From contig CAZZKG010000056.1 in NCBI GenBank assembly GCA_964654825.1, positions 1-24,708 of the forward strand: DNA of 24,708 nucleotides, read 5' to 3'. A program made the translations under genes and the position numbers. This DNA comes from CAZZKG01 sp964654825. GTDB taxonomy: Bacteria > Gemmatimonadota > CAZMKB01. Shown here piece after piece: positions 1-6,998 of the stretch (the stretch's first letter is position 1; the number at the start of each line of letters is the position of its first letter). Under the pieces are notes generated by a model. It did no database searches. It saw only the letters and a program-made list of their open reading frames with translations, and was not told the DNA's origin.

Positions 1-42
1 GGTTCGCTTAGAAAGAGATGGAGGAGTTGTTTTTTTTCACCA

Positions 43-84
43 CCCCCCACCCCCCCCCCGCCCCCCCCCACCCCCCCCCCCGCC
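43..84. repeat. Interrupted poly-C homopolymer tract
   Basis: The + strand carries successive C runs of 6, 10, 9 and 11 bases, each broken by a single A or G. A run of eight T (30-37) sits just upstream, so the whole region is a polypyrimidine tract. The complementary strand is G-rich, with enough long G runs to form a G-quadruplex. Reading frames through it give only poly-Pro or poly-Gly and are not credible genes. It could be real low-complexity DNA or a sequencing/assembly artefact near a contig end. Confidence 0.8.
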
Positions 85-663
85 ACTCCGGCCGACTGGC
101 TGATATCGGTAAAAATTGACTGGGAAAAGCCTACTCGAGTGATGCAGAGAAAGGCTATACACACTGCGATCGAGATCGCTGTCTGGACCTTGTGCCGGCA
201 CATAGTTCTCACACTCCTTCTCCGTCAAATAATTGGTATGTTCTATCGCCCTTCAGAAAGGTTGTGATAATATTTCTGCATGGAACGGGCCAGAAACGGC
301 TGTTTTTCTCTCCATTTCACTATCCCTCATGCCCCCTCCGGTTGTCGGGGGCACAACGAAGTATGAAAATGATCCAGGGACAGCATTTTCATATAAACTT
401 ATGATATCCGGCTCAGAAACAACTGTCAATCTTTATCAGAAGGGTTTTCAAATGGAAGAGTGAATGCAAAGACATCTCTGCCTTTGATGATGGCCTTCGC
501 ATTGTCTACATATACACCGGCTCACTATCCAGATATCGCGGGGAATTATCACAGCTCGAAATACGTAGATGGGAAGAGTATCACTGAAAAGATACAGGTA
601 CCGGTCCCGGCATGCGCCGGCGCCTCGTTCTCAAACTGCCAACCTGTGTACCCCGGTCCTCCA
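85..663. other. Gene-poor stretch, no supported gene
   Basis: No reading frame here has a convincing start, Shine-Dalgarno site or recognisable protein. The only structure I see is a perfect 7-bp inverted repeat, TGCCCCC (330-336) and GGGGGCA (347-353), around a 10-nt loop. It has no T tract on either side, so it is not an intrinsic terminator. The stretch lies downstream of the - strand cupredoxin gene, and no terminator for that gene was found. Confidence 0.5.
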
Positions 664-1443
664 TCACCGGGCGAGGATCATCTTCCGCGACACGGATCTC
701 TCATCCACGGTAAGGCGGTAGAAATACGCACCCGAAGCCAGTACCTCACCACTGTCACCACGTCCGTCCCAGATAACGCTTCTCTCACCCGGGGGGAGTG
801 CATCACGGACCAGAGTCCTCACCTTCCGTCCCCTCGTGTCATACACATCGAGCGACACCTGACGGACCCCGGACTTCTCACCGGGAGAATTTTCCAGGGC
901 CTGTATCTGGAACGTGATGGTGGTGAGAGGATTAAAGGGATTGGGGTAATTCTGAGACAGGGAAAAGGCACCGGGCAGCCTCGCTCCGCTATGTGATTCA
1001 TCATCTATTCCCGAAACTACCTGCACGCGGATTAATCCCTTCATGTTGAGCCCTTCATGAGGCCGACAGAAATAGGGAAAATCACCCTCATCCAAATATG
1101 CGAACTGGAAAAACGTGTTGTCGGGATCGCTCGGGACATCGAACAGTTCCCCGGGATTGTCATCGGGACTGCTGCTCAATCCGCTCGTTATGGTGTGGAA
1201 ACCTTCGACCCAGTCCCACTGGATCGTGTCATTCTGAGAGATCGTGAGTGTGTCCACCTGGGTATTGTTGTTTTCATCGGCGTCGAACCTCCAGTTCTCG
1301 ACCGTGATGTGGAATACGTCTCCTAGTGATGAACCGACTCCGAAGCAGAGAAACAGAATTGACAACAGTGTCAATTCACGAAACCTCAACGTGAAAAGTT
1401 TCCCCGGCTGCAGCATTATTTTACTCTCTGTATCAACGCTCAC
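664..1443 (-). CDS. Secreted plastocyanin-like cupredoxin with C-terminal sorting domain
   Basis: Predicted exported type-1 copper protein, 259 aa. The start is GTG at 1443, preceded by GGGAGG with 8-nt spacing. A hydrophobic signal segment at residues 24-41 probably ends at SLG. The cupredoxin fold follows at about 43-142, with all four copper ligands in plastocyanin spacing: His83, then Cys126-x2-His129-x4-Met134. The C-terminal 105 residues begin with NYPNPFNP and end with a short basic tail after SVSRKMILAR, the classic type IX sorting/FlgD-like module of FCB-group bacteria. It is therefore probably anchored on or released from the cell surface. A role in electron transfer or copper binding outside the cell is inferred. 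It stands alone, divergent from the sirtuin gene. Confidence 0.85.
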   Translation of the reverse strand: MSVDTESKIMLQPGKLFTLRFRELTLLSILFLCFGVGSSLGDVFHITVENWRFDADENNNTQVDTLTISQNDTIQWDWVEGFHTITSGLSSSPDDNPGELFDVPSDPDNTFFQFAYLDEGDFPYFCRPHEGLNMKGLIRVQVVSGIDDESHSGARLPGAFSLSQNYPNPFNPLTTITFQIQALENSPGEKSGVRQVSLDVYDTRGRKVRTLVRDALPPGERSVIWDGRGDSGEVLASGAYFYRLTVDERSVSRKMILAR

Positions 1444-1771
1444 GGCAGTAACCTCCCTGGGAAAAATGAGTCCCGGACATTCCGGATTAATTCAGATTTG
1501 ATGTTTCAAATATGATGCAAGAAAGATACCAAAGTAAATTCACCTTTATGTATTGAGTTACAACAAGTTATATCACACTAAAGCTCGGTCGATCAAGCAT
1601 TGATGTTTCATATATGTAACTGTACGGGGGATAATCATCAAACCCATATCACCATGGGAGAAAGGGCGTTTCACGAAGGAAACACTTCCTTTCAATTGTG
1701 CACCAAATGTGGTGGATTTCCTGTAATGTGACATATCGAAGACCCGTTCCTGTCTCTCTCCTGAAGGTTTC
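1444..1771. other. Divergent intergenic region between cupredoxin and sirtuin genes
   Basis: No gene is supported. Short inverted repeats are present: TTTGA-TGTT-TCAAA (1497-1510), ATCAA-GCA-TTGAT (1592-1604) and AAGGAA-ACAC-TTCCTT near 1677-1692. The first lies upstream of the cupredoxin start and could be an operator. None matches a consensus I can name with confidence. Confidence 0.4.
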
Positions 1772-1800
1772 TTGACATGGCTCGGCGGGTCTTGTATCAT
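1772..1800 (+). promoter_or_regulatory. Sigma-70 promoter of the sirtuin gene
   Basis: TTGACA (1772-1777), a 17-bp spacer, then TATCAT (1795-1800). The predicted transcript starts near 1807, giving a leader of about 42 nt. This rules out a coding start at 1777 and supports the ATG at 1849. Confidence 0.7.
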
Positions 1801-1848
1801 CCACTAAACGGAATTCACTGTTCTCCCCCCCAGGTCAGAGAGAGTACG

Positions 1849-2625
1849 ATGACCATTGTGGTAGACGACCTCTCGAACTCGGAGCTTTTGAGAGAACCCG
1901 CGAAGAGCATTCTGTGGAGCAGGAAAGCGGTTGCTCTCACCGGGGCGGGTATCTCCGTCGAGAGCGGCATCCCCGATTTCCGTTCACCCGGAGGTCTCTG
2001 GGAGATATTCGACCCGGGCGAGTATGCCCACATCGAAACATTCATAAGAAATCCGGAGAAATCCTGGCGACTCTTCCGGGAAGTGGGCAGGACCCTGATG
2101 GGAAAAGTACCAAACCCTGCGCACACAGCACTCGCCACACTCGAACAGAAGGGCATCCTTCACTCGGTGATCACTCAGAACATCGACGGCCTTCACCAGC
2201 AGGCAGGCAGCAAAGAGGTGATCGAAGTGCACGGTGACCATGCCCGCCTCGAGTGCATTCGGTGCAACACGACGATCCCGGTGACGGATCAGCATATTCT
2301 CGAAGAAGAAGTGCCCTCCTGCCGGCACTGCGGTTTCCAGCTCAAGCCCGCTGTTGTTCTGTTCGGAGAAGCGATCAAAGGAGTCGAGATGATCAGAGAG
2401 ACACTCAATGACTGTGACGTTCTCATCGTCGTCGGCACATCCGCTCAGGTACAGCCTGTTGCAGCTCTTCCTTGGACGGTGAAATCAAGCGGAGGGATGG
2501 TAATCGAGTTCAATCTCGAGTCAACTGCACTCACCGGCATGTGTTCGGATTATCTCCTGAAGGGGACCGCGAGCTCTTCACTCGGCAGACTTGTGGAAGT
2601 GATGAATGAATTACAAAGCTCATGA
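1849..2625 (+). CDS. NAD-dependent protein deacylase (Sir2 family)
   Basis: Sirtuin of 258 aa that removes acyl groups from lysine using NAD+. The NAD-binding GAGIS motif is at 32-36, followed by GIPDFRSP. TQNIDGLH (109-116) supplies the catalytic-site Asn and Asp. The catalytic base is His128 in EVHGDHA. A zinc ribbon is formed by Cys136/Cys139 and Cys158/Cys161, and GTSAQVQP lies in the C-terminal half. I do not see the Tyr/Arg pair of CobB-type desuccinylases in the region after GGLW, so plain deacetylase activity is more likely (inference). The start at 1849 is chosen because the promoter occupies the more upstream option and GGTCAGAGAG precedes the ATG. Its stop shares the palindrome TCATGA with the stop of the convergent nikO gene. 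Confidence 0.93.
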   Translation: MTIVVDDLSNSELLREPAKSILWSRKAVALTGAGISVESGIPDFRSPGGLWEIFDPGEYAHIETFIRNPEKSWRLFREVGRTLMGKVPNPAHTALATLEQKGILHSVITQNIDGLHQQAGSKEVIEVHGDHARLECIRCNTTIPVTDQHILEEEVPSCRHCGFQLKPAVVLFGEAIKGVEMIRETLNDCDVLIVVGTSAQVQPVAALPWTVKSSGGMVIEFNLESTALTGMCSDYLLKGTASSSLGRLVEVMNELQSS

Positions 2626-3447
2626 TTCGACGTTTTCTTCGGGATGATCGTGCTCGTGTTTGTGCCAGCTCTCCCCGTGCAGATGCATATGACGGTGAAT
2701 GATCCGCATCTCTTCGAGAAACTTCCTGTCTGAGAGAAGTTTTCTGGCCGGACCGTCGGCGACCGGCCCTCTGGTTCTGCCGAGGACCACGACCCTCTCA
2801 CCCAGCTCCGCCGCGGCATGGATGTCTTGGGTCGCCGTGACGATCGTTTTCCCGGCGAGATGGAGCTCGTGTATCATGCTGATGACGAGTTCCCACGATT
2901 CGGGATCGAGTCCCGTCGTCGGTTCATCCAAAAGAAGCACGGACGGATTAACCGTCAGCAGGGAGGCGAGGGCGACTTTCTTCTTTTCTCCGTAACTCAG
3001 CTGAAAGGGTTGTCTGTCCACTATTTCCTCGAGTCCGAAGAGAGAAAACAATTCACGGGCTCTAAGATCCGCGACACCGGCTGCCAGGCCGAGCTGAAGC
3101 GGACCAAACGCGACCTCCTCTCTCACTGAGGGGCAGAACAGCTGCACCTCAGGATCCTGAAAAAGGATAGAAACCTGGCGCCGGAAAGAAGCTCTGAACT
3201 CTGCCGCCTTCATCACTTCGGGATCGAGCTGTGTCTTTTGAAAGTACACGGATCCTTCCTGCGGATAGAGGAGCCCCGCGAGGATTTTCAGCAGGGTGGA
3301 TTTTCCCATCCCGTTCGCTCCGAGGAGGACCACCTTCTCCCCTCTCATGATCCCGAGATCAACTCCCGTCACACCACGCACATCACCCGGATAGGTGAAA
3401 GTTACACCTTCCAGCCTGAAGATCGGCTCTCTGTTTTGTGTCTCCAT
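2620..3447 (-). CDS. nikO: Nickel ECF/CbiO-type ABC transporter ATPase
   Basis: Energising ATPase of a group I ECF nickel (or cobalt) importer, 275 aa, acting on the cytoplasmic face with NikQ. Motifs: Walker A GANGMGKST (43-51), Q-loop Gln97 in LFQDPE, signature LSYGE (150-154) and Walker B VLLLDEP (170-176). The switch (H-loop) position reads TATQDIH, with Gln207 in place of the usual His; the codon is CAA. The C-terminus carries eight His residues between 251 and 268 and probably binds metal. The ATG is preceded by GAGG with 8-nt spacing. It is last in the nik operon, 9 nt after nikQ. Adjacent nikR argues for nickel rather than cobalt. Confidence 0.9.
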   Translation of the reverse strand: METQNREPIFRLEGVTFTYPGDVRGVTGVDLGIMRGEKVVLLGANGMGKSTLLKILAGLLYPQEGSVYFQKTQLDPEVMKAAEFRASFRRQVSILFQDPEVQLFCPSVREEVAFGPLQLGLAAGVADLRARELFSLFGLEEIVDRQPFQLSYGEKKKVALASLLTVNPSVLLLDEPTTGLDPESWELVISMIHELHLAGKTIVTATQDIHAAAELGERVVVLGRTRGPVADGPARKLLSDRKFLEEMRIIHRHMHLHGESWHKHEHDHPEENVES

Positions 3448-3456
3448 GATCCATCC

Positions 3457-4368
3457 TCACAATAAGACAATCACAGATAAAACCATAAACACCCACACCA
3501 CGTCCAGCCGGGTTAGAGCGATATCAGGTATCGCCCTTGCTCTGCCGGAGAATCCTCTCGACTCGAGAGCCTGGTTCAGTTCTCTCGATAGAACGATCGC
3601 TTTGCAGGCGAGAAATCCGATCCGCGAGGTCGCGAAGGAAAATTTTGCTCGGGTCGTCTCCAGTGCATACGTCCTCGTGAGCCGCGCCTCGAAGAGATCA
3701 AACACGATCTTCACGAACAGGAATAAGAACCGCTGCGTCAACCCGAGGAGGAGGATAACGAACTGTGGTATCTTCAACCACGCGAGATAACCCAGCAGCT
3801 CGGACCACGGGGTGGAGAGCCCGATGAGTGTGATATATGACACCGAGGCGGTAGCTCTCATTACCAGGAAGAGGAGCGTGTCCATCCCCTCACGTGTAAC
3901 GGATACAATCTGCGGAATGTGGAGAGGGCCGATCGCTAGGGGATGGTCACTCCGGTATAGCACGAGAAGAGGTTCGCCGTCGGTGAACAGATTGAGTGCC
4001 GCGGGCAGAGCGATGAGTATGGTAATGAGAGGTACTACGGTCCAGGCCCGGACCGCGAACTGAAGCGGTGAGATCGATGAAATAACGGCCAGCACCAGGG
4101 ACAGACCGAGGAGGACGAGCAGCGAGGCGTGCTCGTCAAGAAAGAGTCCGGTACCCAGAAGCAGGAGGAGGCCGGTGACCCGAATCCGGGGATCCAGCCT
4201 CTGCAGAAACCCTCTCCTCTGCCAGAAGAGGATACCGGTATATGCGCTCCGGGTGATCCGGCGGAATACCCGCTGCGTGCGTTCGAAAACGCTTCCATAG
4301 GGGCCCGCCGGGGCGATGTCGACGTTTTCGACCGTTCGCAGCCAGGACGGGATTCTGAGCACAGTCAC
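3457..4368 (-). CDS. nikQ: Nickel ECF transporter transmembrane (T) component
   Basis: CbiQ/NikQ-family integral membrane protein of 303 aa, longer than many CbiQ proteins because of an N-terminal extension of about 50 residues. Several hydrophobic segments lie between about residues 60 and 200. A cytoplasmic stretch with the EARLTRTY segment and a later ESRGF...RARAIP pair corresponds to the coupling region that docks on the ATPase. It links substrate binding by NikM to ATP hydrolysis by NikO. The GTG start at 4368 overlaps the stop of the PDGLE gene by four bases (GTGA) and is preceded by GAGG at 5-nt spacing, indicating translational coupling. The stop lies 9 nt before nikO. Confidence 0.88.
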   Translation of the reverse strand: MTVLRIPSWLRTVENVDIAPAGPYGSVFERTQRVFRRITRSAYTGILFWQRRGFLQRLDPRIRVTGLLLLLGTGLFLDEHASLLVLLGLSLVLAVISSISPLQFAVRAWTVVPLITILIALPAALNLFTDGEPLLVLYRSDHPLAIGPLHIPQIVSVTREGMDTLLFLVMRATASVSYITLIGLSTPWSELLGYLAWLKIPQFVILLLGLTQRFLFLFVKIVFDLFEARLTRTYALETTRAKFSFATSRIGFLACKAIVLSRELNQALESRGFSGRARAIPDIALTRLDVVWVFMVLSVIVLL

Positions 4369-4682
4369 TTTTTCCTCGCGATAATCTTCTCAATCAGTAT
4401 GGAGGATAGGACGATCAGGACAACTCCGATAAATGTGGAGAAAATGTACCCGAGTGCCCCCGAACCCCGTCCTCCCGGTATCGGTATGGAGTAATCCGGT
4501 AGAAGGGCGCCCCACATCCCCCACAGGCTGCGCATCCCATCCGGCACCAGACCGTACATCTCCTCGATCTCCTCGAGAGCCCACTCTCCCCACCCGCTGC
4601 CACCGGTGACGAGGCCGAGCGGCGTGAGGAGCCCGAAGATGATTATCCACATCAGGAGTTTTCTAAGGTTCCGTTTTTCCAC
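4365..4682 (-). CDS. nikN: PDGLE-domain nickel transporter accessory subunit (NikN/CbiN-like)
   Basis: Small membrane protein with two TM segments flanking an extracytoplasmic loop. The loop contains GLVPDGM, LW and ALLPDYSIP, which match the PDGLE domain found between NikM and NikQ in metal ECF importers. In the family this subunit is needed for transport together with NikM. The start is uncertain. GTG at 4682 (105 aa, GGAA about 9 nt upstream, 20-bp overlap with nikM) is preferred here. TTG at 4736 would add a very basic N-terminus with no clear Shine-Dalgarno site. ATG at 4652 lacks one as well. The stop overlaps the start of nikQ. Confidence 0.75.
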   Translation of the reverse strand: MEKRNLRKLLMWIIIFGLLTPLGLVTGGSGWGEWALEEIEEMYGLVPDGMRSLWGMWGALLPDYSIPIPGGRGSGALGYIFSTFIGVVLIVLSSILIEKIIARKK

Positions 4683-5406
4683 GCGTCGTTCCGGTTTTTT
4701 CGGTCCGGGTTTCCTCTTTTTGAGACACACCGGCAAACCCGCCGATAAAGACTTCGGGCATGGTCCTTCTGAGATAGAGCACGATGACGCCTGTCACCAC
4801 CCCCTCCACAATACCGATGAAAAAAACGTGTGAGAATAGCATGACGGGGACGGTAACGTTGAGCGGATACGGGCAGTAGAGCGGTGTCCCACTGGCCGTG
4901 TGCGCGATCAACGGCTGGAGCCCGAGTTCAACCGCTGTGAAGAGAGACGAAAGAACCGTGGCGAAGTAAGCAGCCAGCCCCGCCTTGAGGAATAATTTTT
5001 TTCCTGTTGCTCCCCGCCAGAGGGGAACCGAGTACACGAGGGAAGCGGTTCCTGTCATCACGAACGCCATGTTTAGGACATTCGCCCCCAGGGTCGAGAG
5101 CCCCCCATCCCCGAACACGAGTGCCTGGATGGCGAGACAGATCGAGAGGGCGATGGATGCCAGCCATGGACCCAGGACGATGGCGAGGAGGGCCCCACCG
5201 GTTATGTGTCCCGTCGTTCCTCCCGGGAGAGGCAGGTTGAACATCATAACGATGAACGCGAAGGCCGCACCGAGCGCCATGAGTCCCACGCCCTCTGTGT
5301 GAAGGACGGTCTTTACCTTCCCCGAGGCGTACACCCAGAGGGGGACGACAACTGCATAGAGCACGCCGCACGAAGCCGGACTCAGATAACCGTCGGGTAT
5401 GTGCAT
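4663..5406 (-). CDS. nikM: Nickel ECF transporter substrate-binding membrane protein
   Basis: NikM/CbiM S-component, 247 aa, that captures Ni(II) and moves it across the membrane with NikN, NikQ and NikO. The diagnostic N-terminus MHIPDGYLSP is intact. In the family the free N-terminus and His2 chelate the metal, so the true start must be the ATG at 5406 and not the GTG two codons earlier; AGGTG just upstream supports this. The conserved HITGGALLAIVLGPW and FGDGGLSTLGANVLNMAF segments are present, along with about seven hydrophobic helices. It lies 6 nt downstream of nikR and overlaps the PDGLE gene. A cobalt role is possible in principle, but NikR makes nickel the better call. Confidence 0.92.
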   Translation of the reverse strand: MHIPDGYLSPASCGVLYAVVVPLWVYASGKVKTVLHTEGVGLMALGAAFAFIVMMFNLPLPGGTTGHITGGALLAIVLGPWLASIALSICLAIQALVFGDGGLSTLGANVLNMAFVMTGTASLVYSVPLWRGATGKKLFLKAGLAAYFATVLSSLFTAVELGLQPLIAHTASGTPLYCPYPLNVTVPVMLFSHVFFIGIVEGVVTGVIVLYLRRTMPEVFIGGFAGVSQKEETRTEKTGTTRGKTEP

Positions 5407-5412
5407 GATCAC

Positions 5413-5835
5413 CTATTCCGTTCCGGTATGCGCTGAAGTAAATGAGACAGCACCGTGTTTGACCCCCTTCATGTGGATGATCTTCCGTGCCACATCGTTC
5501 AGGGTGGAAGCATCAGATCTCGCAACAATCACTTCGAGGCAGTTGTGTTCGTCGAGATGGATGTGTACGGTGGTGATAATGATGCCGATGTGCGAATGCT
5601 GGTAATCGGTCATGGCTCTGGTAACATCGGCTTTGTGGTGATCATAGAGGACGGTGATCGTACCCACGACTTCCGAGCTGCTAGAGGTGAGAGACTCCTC
5701 TACCAGTCGTGCACGGATGAGATCTCGGATCGCTTCACTCCGGCTGGGTGCATCCCACCGTGTTATCAGCCTGTCGAACGAATCGAGAAGATTTTGTTCA
5801 AGTGAGACGCCGAATCGGACCAGTTTATCATTCAT
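5413..5835 (-). CDS. nikR: Nickel-responsive transcriptional repressor NikR
   Basis: Ribbon-helix-helix regulator of 140 aa, within the family's usual length. The N-terminal RHH DNA-binding domain (residues 1-45, beginning MNDKLVRFGVSLE) is followed by an ACT-like nickel-sensing domain. High-affinity Ni ligands align exactly with E. coli NikR spacing: His80, His91, His93 and Cys99. The ATG at 5835 is preceded by GGAGA; longer in-frame readings run into the promoter and operator DNA. As first gene of the operon it probably represses nikRMNQO when nickel is sufficient, through the GTGTTAC boxes at 5859-5886. Confidence 0.95.
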   Translation of the reverse strand: MNDKLVRFGVSLEQNLLDSFDRLITRWDAPSRSEAIRDLIRARLVEESLTSSSSEVVGTITVLYDHHKADVTRAMTDYQHSHIGIIITTVHIHLDEHNCLEVIVARSDASTLNDVARKIIHMKGVKHGAVSFTSAHTGTE

Positions 5836-5858
5836 GCGGCTCTCCGGGTAATTGGACC

Positions 5859-5886
5859 AGTAACACAAATTTACAATTAGTAACAC
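5859..5886 (-). promoter_or_regulatory. Candidate NikR operator: two direct GTGTTAC boxes
   Basis: On the - strand GTGTTACT occurs twice in the same orientation (5886-5879 and 5866-5859), 20 bp apart, or roughly two helical turns. One copy lies in the spacer of the nikR promoter and the other spans the predicted start site. Half-sites of this type (GTGTTAC paired with GTAACAC) have been described for NikR in several non-enteric lineages, but there as inverted pairs. The direct arrangement here is unusual. Confidence 0.55.
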
Positions 5887-5896
5887 GGCTGGTCAA
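5868..5896 (-). promoter_or_regulatory. Sigma-70 promoter of the nik operon
   Basis: On the - strand: TTGACC (5896-5891), a 17-bp spacer, then TAAATT (5873-5868). The predicted start is near 5861. It is interleaved with the two GTGTTAC boxes, so a repressor bound there would block RNA polymerase. Confidence 0.6.
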
Positions 5897-5971
5897 GGAT
5901 TTCCCTCTGATCCAGAGAAGGTGAGGTCCTTCATTCCTGTAGCGGTATCTATCCCGATTTTTTCAGTAGAA

Positions 5972-6013
5972 TTGACTTACATCAATCGATTTTGAAAAGA
6001 TAGTACTTATATT
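5972..6013 (+). promoter_or_regulatory. FNR/DNR-type class II promoter
   Basis: TTGAC-TTAC-ATCAA (5972-5985) differs from the FNR consensus by one base. TATATT follows at 6008-6013. With a start at about 6020, the box centre falls exactly at -41.5, the spacing of class II activation by FNR/DNR/NNR-type regulators. It drives the gene beginning at 6063. Confidence 0.7.
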
Positions 6014-6062
6014 TTGTAAAAGTCCGCTGGTTTGGTCTTCAGGTTTCGAGGAGGAGTTTCTC

Positions 6063-6998
6063 ATGGAAGGTTATGTGAAAGGATTCGTCGGGGCGTCGCT
6101 CGTCTATTTTCTGGCGGGTGCCGTGCTGGGATTATGGTCGGCGATCGGTGACACCGGTACGGGAATGATCTTCGCTCACGTTCACCTGAATCTGCTCGGC
6201 TTCATGACGATGATGATTTTCGGTGTCGGTTATTTTATCATCCCGCGCTTCAATGGAACCACCCTGCGCTGGCCGGGATTTCTACCCTATCACTTCTGGC
6301 TTGCCAACGCCGGACTGGTGCTCATGGTTTCGACATATTCATACTCCGGATCACCCGGACCGGCCGGGTTCCTCTTCCCCATCGGAGCTGCTTCCCAGGT
6401 CCTGTCGGTGTTCCTGTTCTGTGTTCACCTCCTGGCCACGATTTACGGCCCGGCAACTCTCGAGGAAGAACTTCCTGGGGATTCCGACTCCCGGCAGGTT
6501 TCCCGTGAGATCGTGGAACCCGCTCCCCGGGCAGTGGCGATCGATCCCGGCATGAGAGTCGGTGAGGTTCTCGAGCTGTGGCCGGATTCGATCGACATCC
6601 TGGTCGAGGGTGGCCTGACCCCCCTGAGTGATCCCGAGCACGTCGAACACGTCAAGCAGATGCCTGTGACACTCAGCATGGCCTGTGCGCGCCACGGGGC
6701 TGACCTGGAAGGGATCCTCGAACGGCTGGGCGAACTGGTGTCGGGTTCATCAGACGAAGACGCCCCCGGTGGAGAGTCCCTTGTGCTGCCCGACAAGGCT
6801 ACAGTCATCAAGGATGTCCTCAAGACATATCCCGAGACTGAAGCGGTTTTCCGGAACTACTACGGCGATGGATGTTTCTCCTGCCCGGGACAGGCGTTCG
6901 AGAGCATCAGCCAGAGCGCTTCCATGCACAATGTCGACGCGGACAAACTGCTGGCGGACATTCACAGGGTGATACGGGCGGGGAACAATTCCCGGTAA
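6063..6998 (+). CDS. CcoN/NorB-like four-TM haem domain fused to two DUF1858 modules
   Basis: 311 aa, strong Shine-Dalgarno GAGGAGGAG before the ATG. Residues 1-130 form four membrane helices resembling the start of haem-copper oxidase subunit I. Helix 2 contains AHVHLNLLGF (His39, His41), followed by GYFIIPRF. Helices 3 and 4 carry His77 and His122. The remaining helices and the copper-site histidines of a true oxidase are missing, so it cannot be a terminal oxidase by itself. The cytoplasmic part has two DUF1858-type domains. The first (about 163-226) has GGLTPLSDP and ACARHGADLEGIL. The second (about 246-306) has the Cys pair GDGCFSCPG (Cys271, Cys274). DUF1858 is a family linked to iron-sulfur and NO-stress proteins. 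A haem-based redox or NO sensor, or an electron conduit, is inferred only. Its stop abuts the stop of convergent actF. Confidence 0.7.
   Translation: MEGYVKGFVGASLVYFLAGAVLGLWSAIGDTGTGMIFAHVHLNLLGFMTMMIFGVGYFIIPRFNGTTLRWPGFLPYHFWLANAGLVLMVSTYSYSGSPGPAGFLFPIGAASQVLSVFLFCVHLLATIYGPATLEEELPGDSDSRQVSREIVEPAPRAVAIDPGMRVGEVLELWPDSIDILVEGGLTPLSDPEHVEHVKQMPVTLSMACARHGADLEGILERLGELVSGSSDEDAPGGESLVLPDKATVIKDVLKTYPETEAVFRNYYGDGCFSCPGQAFESISQSASMHNVDADKLLADIHRVIRAGNNSR

Noticed and set aside
18..122. Short frame reading through the poly-C tract
   Set aside because: It encodes mainly Pro from homopolymers. An ATG with no independent support is not a gene.
330..353. GC-rich hairpin as a terminator
   Set aside because: No T tract on either strand, and more than 300 nt from the nearest gene end.
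460..996. Open + strand frame of about 178 codons opposite the cupredoxin gene
   Set aside because: It lies antisense to a gene with complete copper ligands and a sorting domain. It has no Shine-Dalgarno site, domain or plausible composition.
1497..1510. TTTGA-TGTT-TCAAA as an FNR box
   Set aside because: The arms do not align with TTGAT-N4-ATCAA; it is only a generic palindrome.
1573..1800. - strand frame of 75 codons in the intergenic region
   Set aside because: There is no good ribosome site, it overlaps the sirtuin promoter, and the composition is not protein-like.
6063..6998. Terminal cytochrome oxidase subunit I
   Set aside because: Only four helices are present and the copper-site histidines are missing, so it cannot be a catalytic oxidase alone.
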